Shown here piece after piece: positions 19,838 through 31,622 of a stretch of 64,000 bases of DNA; position 1 is the first letter of the stretch; the number at the start of each line of letters is the position of its first letter. The stretch comes from Denticeps clupeoides. Taxonomy: Eukaryota; Chordata; Actinopteri; Clupeiformes; Denticipitidae. Location of the stretch: positions 20,053,464 through 20,117,463 of the forward strand of contig NC_041713.1 in assembly GCF_900700375.1 (NCBI RefSeq). Direction: 5' to 3'. The notes under the pieces are model-generated. The model saw nothing but the letters and a program-made list of their open reading frames with translations. It ran no database searches and was not told the origin of the DNA. The position numbers were made by a program, and so were the translations under genes.

Positions 19838-22800
19838 TCATTTGCTTCCAGTGATGTGCAACAAGATGGCGTTTGGTACATCCATGGTCTCATCTTTCTC
19901 CAGGACAATGTCATAAGAGCTTAAATATGACTCCCTCCTCTCCTCCACCTGAAACAGAAAATAATATTAGTCTTGTGTGTATAATATCGGTCTTGTGTGT
20001 ATTAACTGAAAGTAAGACAACTGCATCTTTTGCAAATTTGTGTTTATTTTTAGGGCAGCATCACCATATCTGAACGAGACAGGTTTTCATCCAAATATCA
20101 GTGCCATTGGTCTACTTCAGAAGGCATGATGAGGCTAGTTCCCAAAGAATTTTTTTTAATGAATGGACAGACAATTATGGCACAGAGGCAACTTCCTGTT
20201 CTCGCCAAACATTGTGGTTGGTGAATGGTGTTGATTATGTCATTTCCGTTGATGTCAACTTCTATTTAACTTGAAAGTGAAGTGATTGTAACATGTGATA
20301 CACAGCACACAGTGCACACAGTGAAATTTGTCCTCTGCTTTTAACCCATCACCCTTAGTGAGCAGCCATGACAGGCGCCCGGGGAGCAGTGTGTGGGGAC
20401 GGTGCTTTGCTCAGTGGCACCTCAACAGATCGGGATTCGAACCGGCAACCTTCTGATTGCGGGGCCACTTCCTTAACCGCTAGGCCAACACTGCCCCTAT
20501 AGGCCTCTCTCCTCCTCGTTCTGCCTCTCTGTAAAGCTGGCTAAAAGTGCCTGTAATTCTGCACCATGGCTGAATTTTTGAAAGACTTCAGATACAGTAT
20601 TAGGGGGCCACTAAAACCGATATAAAAGCACAAAAAAAATTCATGTCAAGGGGCCTTTAACATAGAGCTACAGAGCTACAGAGCTATAGCAATCTGGTGT
20701 GATGAAAAATCAGCTCAAAGCCCAAAAGCAATCTCTTTTTCATTGTGTGTAGTAAGAATCATTTTGTGGTTATTGTTATTTGAAACATTATTATTTCAAT
20801 TTTGTTTTATACTGTAGCAGGGGGGAAGCGGTGGTTTCACTGAGCAAGTTACTGTCACCACACACTGCTCACCGGGCGCCTGTCATGGCTGCCCACTGCT
20901 CACCAAGGGTGATGTGTCACCGTGTGCTGTGCTGCAGTGTTTCACAACGACAATCACTTCACTTTCAGTCTGAATACTTCCCCATACAAACGTAAAATGA
21001 AAATGAAGCGTGACACAGACCTTATCATTCAGATATCCTATTTTCAGTATATTCTCCAGGTCCGGTACTCCGTCAGCCATGCTCAGGTCTCCCAGAGAAT
21101 CCCCCAGCAGAAGGACATTATGACGTTGCTTGAGTTCCTGGAAATGGCTGGAGTTCAGCAGTGCCCCTTCATGCTTGTTATAGACGTGGATGAGCTCACC
21201 TTTGAAGCCCTGAAGCACACCCTGCACAGATAAACAGCATTTAAAGGTCCCATATTATGAAAATATTCCCTTTGTGAGATTATTCAACATTAATACAAGT
21301 TCCTCTAGCCTGTCCTGCAGTGGCTAGAAATGGCGATAGGTGTGCTTGATAGATATAGTGCTTTGGCCATTCTGCATCTCCACCAACCGTCATGGCTTGA
21401 AAAGGTGTGAAGCATTGCAGTTGCTCAGTGATAGGATGTTAAAATGAGCACAAATGTATTTTTTGTTCAGTCACGCGAGAACCAGTTGGTTCATTTTATA
21501 TTTTATGAAAAACGCCGACACGACTTCCTGTTTGCGCTAAACATCGTGGTTAGTGATGGTGTCATTTCACCATTAATTAGCCCATCTTCACTTGACTTAC
21601 AAGATTTTTCATATTCGAAATCACTGAAAGGCAGGTTGTACTTTCCCTTGATGGGTCAGTCCTGGACAGCCAAAAATTGTTATCGGCAACATCTCTGTGT
21701 CCCTGGATGTCACCTTGTCCTCATCCAAGTCTGCAATAACTACAATATTACTAACAAATATCTGTCATCAACACAACTGCAGTCTAATGCCCTCTATAAC
21801 ACCCTCTTGTAAGTCGCTTTGGATAAAAGCGTCTGCAAAATAAAGTAAAGTAAAGTAAACACCCACAAGACCGAGTCCTACCTCCCAGAACTGGGAACAA
21901 ACTCAATTTTATGATGAATGTAACTTAAAACTAACATAGGTGATTTTGGTTGTTTTGTTGAGCTACAGTAGCTCTTCTGTTGTGCTGGGCAATACGGGCC
22001 AGCAAAATCTGATCCACACATAGGTGTCAGTGTAATGAGATAATTACTTGTTTCTGGTTCTCAACATGTGGTACATGGGCCCCACCTACTACCGACAGTA
22101 GATGACAGTCAACAACAAATAATATTTCTGTCCTTGCGTATTTGTGCATGAGGCCTAAATTAAGTTCAGATGGAACTCACAGTGTCATTGAATTCCATGT
22201 AGTTTGAGAAGACTTTGACATTTGGGTGGAACACCCCGGCCTGTCTGATGACCTCTTCAAGGATGTCCCCAATCCCAGCTGAAAATATGAGCAAGGGGAC
22301 ATCATGCTCCTGCAAGTGGTTGAAGAACAGCTGGTACCCATCCCTTCAGAAGAGAAAGTGGTCATTTACATCAATGTGATCATTCACATCATATCAAATT
22401 TTTACCTTATACCATGTACTGGATGAGTAATACAGACAACTATTCCTGAAAATAATCTCTAAGGATGTGACTTGTACAATTAGTGATTGCCGTGGGCCAC
22501 TAGTGGGGCCTCACAAGAACTACAACTCTAACACTCTTCCTTTTCTCACCTGAGCATAGCATCAGACTCCTGAACTACTACAGCCAGCAGGTCCTTCCTG
22601 ATCCGCTGCTGTACCAGAATGTGATGGGCTTTAGTCCACCTACCCACAGTAAAACCACATAAATATCTATAATGTTTCCATCCACTTCTTACACAAAAAT
22701 AAAAAGCAAGCTAAGAACAAAATGACAACATACCAATAAAGATAATACAGTATGACTTGTCAACACAAACCATTCAACCATAAGTGGAAGTTTCTCCTCC

Positions 22801-23957
22801 ACAGGCCTTGTTGAATCGATCTCTATAGGGTAGTATGTCTTCAGCAGGTCCGCTAGCTAAAGCCCAGGGCAGAAAAATATAAGCAATTCGGCTGAACGTG
22901 GTCTGCATGTAATAGGATCAATACAAACAAAACTACAGTCTCACCTCAGCTTTGCAATCTTCACTAATCAGTTTGCTGTTGTCAAGGATATCTATGCAGA
23001 CAACAGAACATTCTCTGTTAATCATCTTCTATAGTTCTGAATCATGGTTTGTGAGATATATCTGCCATTCAGTTTGTCCTGACAAATCTAACATCAGTAT
23101 TCAAGTTATATCTATTATCAAGGCTTTGGGGAGTTTGGGAAGGTAAGATTATCCTTATGAGATATAGAAGTAGTAGAAGACAAGGAAAGATGATCATCCA
23201 TTTACCACTACAGGGTTTATGACGTTTAGATAGAAGCGAGGATTGAATTGTCCAGAATTAAGAATTAAAGTCAAATCCTAAACACAAAACGACAATATTG
23301 AACATTGCACATGTGCTGCATCTATTACAGCTGCATGAAAACCAGACCCTAAGCGATCAAGTCATTTTTCAGATCTCCACATTTGATGGTTACAGATATC
23401 CTGGTCAATCTGTTCTGATGAGGGATCCATATCGACAAAATCAACACAGAGGGACAGATTAACAACCATTCGAGAAACAGAAAAGAACATTTTCTACTTT
23501 TGTTACTTGTCACTTACTGTGGCACGTCGGACACCGTTTCCCATTGTAAGCAAATCGAGTGAGCGTCATGTCAAAGTCTGAGATGACCTAAGAATAAGCA
23601 GCAAAATCAACACACACCCACTCCAAACTTTTGGCCTGTGCTGTGTGTGTGTATGTGTGTGTGTATATATATATAATTTTTTTTTTTTTTTTATGTGTAT
23701 GTATGAAGGTGTGCAAGGCCGCCCTTTATATCACCTGGACAGCGCTGGGACCCGTCTGCCTCATAGCCGTGAGGATCTTCTCAACTTTCTGACGATCCTT
23801 AATATACACGGAAGGCTTCGACAGTTCGGGAATCTACACAAACGGGGGGGCGCAGTTCCCATTCTCATTATTAGATAAAACCCAAGTAAACCATTAACAA
23901 GCGCAATTGGTCAGCGTCTGAAGACCTGAATTAGCCTGCCGCTAATCTACTTACCAT
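19838..23957 (-). CDS. nt5c3b: Cytosolic 5'-nucleotidase IIIB (7-methylguanosine phosphate-specific)
   Basis: Nine coding exons on the minus strand: 23955-23957 (start codon only), 23735-23833, 23518-23587, 22945-22991, 22771-22856, 22550-22639, 22181-22343, 21021-21221, 19838-19948. They total 289 residues, close to the family size. The HAD-type nucleophile motif DFDMT is in exon 3, [15 protein letters not shown] in exon 7 and [15 protein letters not shown] in exon 8. The C-terminus [20 protein letters not shown] matches NT5C3B better than NT5C3A. The enzyme dephosphorylates m7GMP and CMP, clearing cap breakdown products in the cytosol. It is convergent with fkbp10. The introns are crowded with SINEs and MITE pieces. 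Confidence 0.93.
20115..20660 (-). repeat. AAAGGTCCC-type MITE, split by a SINE
   Basis: Outer parts (GCCAAACATTGTGGTTGGTG on one side, ATACAGTATTAGGGGGCCAC and AAGGGGCCTTTAAC on the other) belong to the same element family as 36470-36860 and 62858-63165. A family A SINE at 20273-20498 sits inside it. Confidence 0.65.
20273..20498 (-). repeat. SINE family A, full length, reverse
   Basis: Tail GAAAGTGAAGTGATTGTAAC at the left; body and tRNA-like head (CCGCTAGGCCAACACTGCCC) at the right. Inserted into a MITE within the last nt5c3b intron. Confidence 0.88.
20820..20968 (+). repeat. SINE family A, internally shortened
   Basis: Carries the body words GGGCGCCTGTCATGGCTGCC and the tail CAATCACTTCACTTTCA. 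Most of the head is lost. Confidence 0.8.
21241..21600 (+). repeat. AAAGGTCCC-type MITE in nt5c3b intron
   Basis: Begins TTTAAAGGTCCCATATTATG. Later text (AGAACCAGTTGGTTCATTTT, TTGCGCTAAACATCGTGGTT) is shared with 62858-63165. Confidence 0.6.
21808..21860 (+). repeat. SINE family B tail with AAAGT microsatellite
   Basis: TTGTAAGTCGCTTTGGATAA and AAGCGTCTGCAAAATAAAGT, then several TAAAG repeats. Only the 3' tail is present. Confidence 0.65.
23641..23700 (+). repeat. TG/TA microsatellite with poly-T in nt5c3b intron
   Basis: Runs of TGTGTG, TATATA and T. Confidence 0.85.
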
Positions 23958-24410
23958 TTTCCAGTCAGGACAGATACGGTTTATAAATGACGACCCCGGC
24001 AGAGCAAGCCTGTAGTGAATGTATCGAAAATAGCTATAATAGTGGTACATAAACAGCGTCCAATGAGAATACTTTAGCAAGGGAGTAATAAATAAAAGAA
24101 AACCGGTTAGTACGCTGACGCTAGAGTACGAGGGGACACAATTTGCACGCGGACTTCCGGGTTCATCCTAGACGGAAAATCGTGTTCCGGCCAGGAAACA
24201 TTGGACAGATCCTGCAGGGCCGGCCTGCCTGTCGGCCTGGTTTGCATTTAAATGGGTGGAAGTGCAGAAGCAGTGGCGTTTCAGATGAAACAGGACAGTG
24301 AACAGAAATAGCTACACTAACGCCAGATTGTGTAGCTGCTGTGGCAGGGACTGTGCGTGCTTACGTCACTACGTCATTATATGCAGATTCATATTCAAAC
24401 TAAACACGTT

Positions 24411-24608
24411 GTTGCCTAGCGGGGAAGGAAACGGACCCGTAATCAGAAGGTTGCTGGTTCGAATCTCGATCCGCCAAGAGGCTCCCAGGGCGCCTGTCAT
24501 GGCTGCCCACTGCTCCCTCAGGGGATGGGTTAAATGCAGAGACCACATTTCACTGTGCTCACTGGGTGCTGTGCTGCAGTGTATCACAATGACAATCACT
24601 TTCACTTC
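24411..24608 (+). repeat. SINE family A
   Basis: GCCTAGCGGGGAAGG with box B-like GGTTCGAATCTCG, body GGCGCCTGTCATGGCTGCCC and tail ACAATCACTTTCACTTC. Lies upstream of nt5c3b. Confidence 0.88.
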
Positions 24609-24979
24609 AAAGAATGTTTAATGCCTTCTCTGGTCATTACTTATACAAATTCAGAACAATAAAATAAAAAGATCCGCACTTTGAGTAATTGTTAAAGTAG
24701 AAAATTATAGAGGGCAGATTTACTGAACTCAGCGAGCCGCACGAAAAAAAAAACCTGGGCTTCCCCTTCTGAACAGCGCATAGATAAATGGGCTGCACTG
24801 GCCCTGCCACTCTTTGTCAGGACACGAGACTTCTCGCTGTGGTCGACAGTGCTGTTGGCTATGGCCACTGCTTTGTTTCATTTCTGAGGTCTGGCTGCTT
24901 GTTTGCCACCTTCTGTTCTTGTCACGGTCATTGCAGGCTTCTCCTTTTGGGCAGCTGCAGCTTCCTCCACTGATGGCAC

Positions 24980-25595
24980 AGCTTCCGTCGACCCCACCTC
25001 CTCTCCTGCACCAACAACATGTTACGTAGACATGTGGGAAGTTTTCACAAATGCCACAGTTGTGGAGTCTTTGGCACTGGCACGACGCAAGAGGCTGTCC
25101 AGAGCTCTGGAACTTGAAAATGTGCTCCATCACTGCACAGGACCTGCCGACCCTTGAGCACATGCAATCTGGACAGCCTTGCTTTGTTGGTATTAATCCT
25201 CCTCAGTTCCCTCCTGACCTGGGAGGTTGAGAGAGACGTGTATTGGACGCTGTGGTTGTGTGGTGGAGGCGTGAAGTGCCAGAGCTGTCTGAGGTGGAAC
25301 AGCAGCAGTGCATCCTGGAAACCTGTTAAAGCATTTGCCCACCTCACACTCCCCACCAGCAGAGAGTTTTGAGAGTTTCTCCACACTGTGCTGAAGCTGG
25401 TTCCCCATGTTCTGCACAGAGCCGTCTTTTCCATCCCTGATCAGTCCTTTCAGCTCCTCCTTGTCTCCGGATTTGAGGGCCCTCCTCTTCTGCTTGGGGA
25501 CAGCTTTTGTGCTGTCCCCGCTAAAGACTGTTGCAGGGAATGTGATTTCAGGTTTCACTCCCTCCAGGTAATACACAACACCGCAGTTCATCAGT
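24980..25595 (-). mobile_element. Decayed LINE fragment (CR1/L2-like) with reverse transcriptase start
   Basis: On the minus strand, RRALKSGDKEELKGLIRDGK, then NQLQHSVEKL, CFNRF, TSLSTSQVRRELRRINTNKA and VPELWTASCVVPVPKTPQL appear in the order of the region just before and at the start of a fish LINE reverse transcriptase. Frames switch and the catalytic domain is absent. It is a different family from the LINE at 9418-11990. Minus-strand text at 24725-24980 was not recognised. Confidence 0.65.
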
Positions 25596-25969
25596 CACAG
25601 ATGGATTTATTCCTTCGTTACACTTCTACGCCAATCCACCATAAAATCATTACATAATGTACAGAATGATCAACATAAATATAACAAATAAATATTTAAA
25701 CTAAAGTTGACAAATGCACAATAAAACAGAAACACAGTTAAACGTACCTCGATGGCTGCACGTAACCATGAGGGAATAAGTTCGCTTTATAAACAAAAAC
25801 TTAACAAGAAACACTTCCAACTTCTTCTTCCTCTTCTTTACAGCTTACGTTCACTTTGCAACAGCTTATTTAATCTTCTTTATGCCTTCTTTAATTTACG
25901 GCTTCTCCTAGCTTCTTAACCTTTTTCTTAACCTTTCTTGCGTCACTTAAAGGTGACTGTGTGCAACAC
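25596..25969. other. AT-rich spacer, possibly outer LTR sequence of the adjacent fossil
   Basis: No gene seen. It may include LTR sequence of the BEL/Pao element, but there is no second copy in the window to prove it. Confidence 0.35.
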
Positions 25970-25987
25970 GGAATGTAACACGGTTCC

Positions 25988-26080
25988 TACCCATAAAGAA
26001 AACAATGTTTATAAAACGAAGAAAATAAGTAAACACAATAAATTAAACAAATTGACATAATTTACATTTCTGGCAGTTTA
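25988..26080 (-). repeat. LTR remnant, left copy
   Basis: About 93 bases shared with 28966-29060, including CACAATAAATTAAACAAATT and GACATAATTTACATTT. Confidence 0.8.
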
Positions 26081-28965
26081 ACTCCCACCAAATCTCAATT
26101 TGAGATTTCCCTGCTCATTTGAACCCTGAAGTTATGAACATTTACTACGGTTCAACACATGCTTATTCTGCTTCAACCAGTAGAACTATTTTTTGCACTG
26201 GGCTATCAAGATAAACTAGCTTAGATGTGCGTTTTCCCTGTTTGTCTAAGGTTGCACCTGACGCCATCTCTTACGCAGGTATAGATCTTGACTCACAAAC
26301 TGACCAGGGGGTGGCAATATTATGTTAGACTTCATCAGGAGAATGTGATTTGGTGTGAGTGGTTCCAAGACTTGTTGGATCGTTTAAGTGCTCTGTTGTC
26401 AGAGGTCTGCTATTTGTAATAGCCATCACTTCATACAGAAAGGTTCTAAGTGAAGCACTGTCAAGTCTTCAAGGAGACTGATCAAGGATTGCTGTTAGAA
26501 CACTTCTGATTGTCCTCATTTGTCTCTCCCATATTCCTCCCATATGGCTTGATGATGGGAAATTCATTACAAACTCGCAGCCATATTCCTTCAACTGTTT
26601 ATGATTCAAGTTCTTCATTGCGTCCATGAACTCTACTGTTGCGTCACATCTCAACTGTCTTACATTCTCACGTATTGCAATGAATGCACACAATGCATTG
26701 ATGAAAGCATCTGAACTAAGGTCATCAAGCATTTCGATATGTATGGCTCTGCAACACATACAAGTGAAAAGAAGAACATACTTCTTCAGTTGCTTTCTTG
26801 CATCCTTCACATAGAATGGTCCAAAGCAATCTATGCCACAATATATGAGTGGAGGGGTCATGTCCTTTGGCAAATCTGCCATCTTTGGATATTGTGTGTT
26901 CCTTCTATACTTCCTGCATGTGATGCACTTATAGATGTGTGAGGCAACTGAACTGCTGCATCCAATGACCCATATCCCATTGGAATCGCAATTAATTTAC
27001 AGTCATACCTCTTCCTTGATGCTGTACTTTCTCATGATGATGCTTTATCGGTAAAGAAGACACGTGACTTGTTTTTGGCAGAATGGCAGGATGTTTAACG
27101 TGTGGATGAAGACCAGATCTTGTCAAGCGTCCACCTACTCTCAGCACACCCTGCTCATCCACAAATGGACTTAATTTGTGTAGCTTGTTTGCTTTGTCTT
27201 TAGATTTTATGTCCTTGCATTGTTGTAAATCTTTGATTTCACTGCTGAATGCTTCTCTTTGGACCAATCTGATTATGAAATGTTCCGCTTCTCGTCTTTC
27301 TCCAACACTTGTACTTCCATTTAGTTTAGGATTAAGACCTTTGACTTGCTTAGCATGACATTTAAGACAAGCAATAGCTTTAACAGCTCTTCTCCAGTCA
27401 GAAAACTATGTTCTATGTTCTATATACCTTTGTGCTGGTGTTGAGCACCTGAACCTTTCGAAGCTCTGGATCATTATCACTAACCTCACTATGCTCCAAC
27501 CTAAGTCAGTTTTCTGTGCGAAGGGTTGGTCGTCCTTACCACATACAACTTCTCTAGGCATTAGTGCTTGTGGGCAGTTATACCCGATCAGAAGACCAAT
27601 TTCATCTAGAACATCTGCTACTTCCTCAAGAATGAATGAAGAGTCACTTTGTGAATCTAACAGAGCATAGACGAGGACTTCTTTGTTTGAATCACTTGGC
27701 ATGGACACATAAACAGGAACTACCGCTGAAGTCTGAGCGCTATTACTATCATGCACAACCCTATTGGATGTGGTTTCTTGAGTGATGTCTTGTAGTTGTG
27801 GCAATTGTGGCTTTCTTTCCTTATTACAACTTGCCTCATTATATTCTTGTTGTTTTGAGCGATCCTCATGTAGGCACGTGGGGTGGCGTTTTGAGCAGGT
27901 GTCGCAGACCATCCGGTTGCTGCAATTCTTGGATTGATGGCCAGGATTCAAACAGTTTCTCACTCTGAATGAACTTGATTCGATCACACATCTGGCTTCG
28001 TGGTTAGTCTGCGGCATTTGTGTAAGACATGTCCTGTTTTCTTACAAAACACACATGTGCTTATGTTCTTCTCAGTAGTGTTAGTTGTAAAGATTTTCGC
28101 ACTTGCTGCTTGGTTCTTAGAGGTCACTACATTCTGAGGTTTAGACCTTGTCTTTTCCGGCTCCCCTTACCGCAAAGAATAGTAAGATGTAACAGGGTTA
28201 CAAGCAATACGAGCCTCCATTGTCACGAATGTTACAAAATACTTGAAATCTGGAACCTTCCATGCTCCAGCTGGTACTGAGTGGCTTTCCGATTCCATCT
28301 GTTGCTTAACCAGTCAGGCAACTTGGCTGTCAGTTTTTCATTTTCAACGCCATCATCAAGATCATGCAAACTCTCATAGTGAGCCATGGCACATTCACAA
28401 CTACGTAAAAAGTCAGAACTCTCTCTTGACGCTATTTTTGGCCAGGCATGTAATTTGTCTCGACAGGCCTTGGCAATCATAAAGGACTGGCCATTTTGTT
28501 CATTGAGCAGTTCCCATGCAGCAGCATATGCAGTATCTGAACCGATCAGAAAATAACCTTCTAAGGCCTCTCTAGCTGCTCCTCCAACATATTTCTGAAG
28601 GAAGAATGTCTTCTTGAAGCATGCGTTTTGGCGCTGCATCCTTTGGTGGTTGTGAGTGCTGGTCCTCAGGATTCACCTGATTGACTCACTGTCTACCTTT
28701 ATGTAGCACAAAGCTCTGTGGAGCAATCTCTTGGTCTGGATTGAGCTCATTTTCATCATACACTTGAAGCCTTGCTTTGACTGCATTCAGCATTTTCAGT
28801 TCCTCCAAACGCTCAAGTTCTTTCTTTAGGTTTTCTACAGACCTTCTTCTTGCAGAATTCTCTTCTTGCTGTTTCTTTAAGAAAGCTTCTTAAGCAGCAG
28901 CTTCTTGTCTTTTAACTGAGGATACATTAGAGCGAATGGAAAACGCTTTAGAACCATTAGAGGCA

Positions 28966-29060
28966 TACCCATAAAGGAAACAATGTTGATAAAACGAAGA
29001 AAATAAATAAACACAATAAATTAAACAAATTGACATAATTTACATTTATGGCAGTTAAAC
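28966..29060 (-). repeat. LTR remnant, right copy
   Basis: Same text as 25988-26080 with a few mismatches. The two copies bracket the gag-to-integrase stretch. Confidence 0.8.
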
Positions 29061-29410
29061 ATCTTGTCCTTCATGAAACAGGCTGATTATTGTGTATGGC
29101 AGGATTTAATATGGGAACCAAGTGGTAAAACTGTAAACAAAAGAATACAAAATACAAATCAGGTAAGTATCTGACAATTACAAAATAATCTCAATGATAC
29201 ATAAAGGTGTCATTTAAATACCTGAATTAAACAGACTTTGCCAGGATGTGCACGTCAACATTCATATAATAGGAATTTCGCTGTTGCAAATATGACTAAA
29301 CCATAACAAATGCAACCACTGAACAGCAATCTTGCTATTTGTGTCTACTTCTTATTCAGACATTAAAAATAGTGACAAACTAGCTTCTATACATTGAAAT
29401 AAAAGGAAAC

Positions 29411-29640
29411 TTACGGACGAACAGACTTTGTTACAAGGATTGCAAAGATTGCTATGAGATAGCATCCCAGAACACATGGAAAGAAAATACTTCCAAATGT
29501 CAACGTCCCGTCTGCAGTTGACTGGTGTTGTGTCATGTCCTCTTTTGAGATAATACTTAACATGACCACAAGATGCCAGCAATACACTACAAACAGTATT
29601 AAACCACAGTTCCTGTGCAGCATTCATTTCTGTCATAATC
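29411..29640 (-). other. Possible orphan exon with two hydrophobic helices
   Basis: A 70-residue minus-strand frame with two strongly hydrophobic segments (about LILFVVYCWHLVVMLSII and FGSIFFPCVLGCYLIAIFAI). It ends in front of a good donor (GTAAGTTTCC on the minus strand, at about 29415). It could be one exon of a small membrane protein, but no upstream or downstream exon was recognised and I cannot name a family. A chance frame is possible. Confidence 0.2.
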
Positions 29641-30700
29641 CAAGGTTTATTGATGGAGAAGCACCGCATATTCCCAGTCACCGCATGGTCACCCACCTCG
29701 TTACCTTATACTCACACATGGAAGTGTCCAAGCTTGACCATTTCACTGGTTTCCCCTGTTCTTACTGTTCTCATTTGGGCGTGACATCAAAGCGGCCTCT
29801 GACCATGCAGTCTGGTGCCATTAGGCAAGATTCTACCCGCAAATGTCGAATTCATAGACTGACACAAATCTCTGTATATTATAGAAGCCATTTATAAATA
29901 CAATATCAGTAATGTGTTCCTCAAAATGCATCAATACAGATACCAGTTTTTTTACTTGAACTCATGAACCTTTCAATGCAAATTGATCAAATAGACAAAT
30001 GATATAATAATAACCAAAAGTAGTACGTGAACATGTACAGATTCAGTATTATTCAGAATTCATAGTAAGCCCCTTTAAATGCTTTAGAGCAACGTTTCTC
30101 AGCGTTTCTCCTGGGAATCTGCTAGTTTTACTTATTTCCGCAGTTATCACCCCATTTTATGCTGGCATGATATCCTTGGCTTTGCTACAGACTCTGAGGA
30201 AATCTGAGGATACCAGAAACTTGAAAATGAAACTGTGGATCTAAGTTAAGAAACAATAGCATCCCACTCAGCACAATTTATTAAGGGCTTGTTCATACAG
30301 ACAGGGAAAGAGGGAGAAGGATAATGAGACCAAAATGATGTTACATTATATAAAATTATGACCTTTACTGAAATGTTATCTGAAAAGTGGCAAATCAATT
30401 GTGTTTCCATTTGAGACGGCTGGAGTAGGTAAAAAATAGTTTCTTCAGTTTCTAAAGGTTCTATCATCATCAGGTACAACCGAAATACTATTTTCCTTAC
30501 ACTCATTAAACCATTCAATAAAAAATGTAATAGTAATAATTAATTTCATTTACCATTAAGGTGAGCATGTGTCATGCGTACCAGATGATTCCAGATGACC
30601 AGTTTTGATGATACGTGATGATATTGCCTTTAATGAACAGTGAGTGTTACATGCTGAATATTCATTATCATTACATTATAATGCATAAAAGAATACATTC
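29641..30700. other. Intergenic, nothing recognised
   Basis: AT-rich sequence with only short frames. No repeat family or gene is identified. Confidence 0.5.
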
Positions 30701-30719
30701 GTTTGGAAATGGGAAAACA

Positions 30720-31285
30720 ACCCAGCAGCAGGACCGCTAGCTCCACCTCAGTGAAAGGAGGAACATGAGGAGCACTGCAAAATGACCTCCAGCAGGCAAT
30801 AAATATGCATGTGTCTGCTCAAACGGTCAGAAACCGACTCCATGACGGTGGTATGAGGGCCCGGCGTCCACTTGTGGGGGTTGTGCTAACAGCCCAACAT
30901 CGTGCAGCACGTTTGGCATTTGCCATAGAACCCCAAGATTGGCAAATTCAGCACTGGCGCCCTGTGCTCTTCGCAGATGGAAGCAGGTTCACACTGAGCA
31001 CACTGGACATCAAGTGTCTGGAGTGTCAGCAGTTCCTGCAAGACGAAGGCGTTGATGGTATGGACTGGCCCGCCCGTTCCCCAGACCTGAATCCAGTCAA
31101 GCACATCTAGGACATCATGTCTCGCTCCATCCACCACATTGCAGCACAGACTGTCCAGGAGTTCGCGGATTATTTACTTCAGGTCTGGGAGGAGATCCCT
31201 CAGGAGACCATCCGAGGCTGGCCAAACCAAGGCATTGTAAGAAGGTCATACAGGCACGTGGAGGGCACACACACATTTTGACTTG
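30720..31285 (+). mobile_element. Internally deleted Tc1-like transposon
   Basis: Reads VSAQTVRNRLHDGGMRARRP, LTAQHRAARLAFA, HWRPVLFADGSRF, then jumps to LECQQFLQDEG and MDWPARSPDLNPVKHI. The C-terminal text (TVQEFADYLLQVWEEIPQET) follows a stop. About 90 codons between the first catalytic aspartate (FADGSRF) and the DD34E C-terminal half are missing. The catalytic glutamate of DLNPIEH is a lysine here. It is a different Tc1 lineage from that at 7618-8800, and dead. Confidence 0.85.
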
Positions 31286-31622
31286 TTTTAAGGGCATTAC
31301 ATCAAAGTTGGATCAGCCTGTAGTGTGTGTTTTGGTTTTTTTTTTCACTTTAATTTTGAGTGTGACCAAAAATCCAGACCTCCATGGATTGATAAATTTG
31401 TTGTCAGCACGTTGTAAAGAACAATCTATGTAAAGAACAAACTGTTTAATACGAATATTTATTTCAGATCTATTTTTGAGCTGTGCATTCCCTAAGCTCT
31501 GTCATATTTTACTGCTAACCCGCTTTTCCTGTTTGGAGGAGCGCAGCGTGAACGCGCCTCCCACAGACCGATATAAACGTGCGCGCGCCCGCGCGCTCCC
31601 CCTCAGACGAAACTCGCGCGCC

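Larger units (their letters stand above)
25970..29060 (-). mobile_element. BEL/Pao LTR retrotransposon fossil
   Basis: Ordered on the minus strand: gag-like text (about 28.9-28.2 kb), a zinc-knuckle region with an aspartic protease part (about 28.0-27.4 kb), an integrase zinc-binding part (about 27.3-27.0 kb) and an integrase core (about 26.9-26.5 kb, with YCGIDCFGPFYVKDARK and SSSHMGGIWERQMRTIRSV, typical of BEL/Pao). LTR remnants of about 95 bases are at both ends. The element is broken with many interruptions and clearly old. It is not expected to encode anything. Confidence 0.85.

Noticed and set aside
23955-24300. A second gene divergent from nt5c3b
   Set aside because: The CpG-containing stretch looks like the nt5c3b promoter; no coding exon was found on the plus strand before the SINE at 24411.
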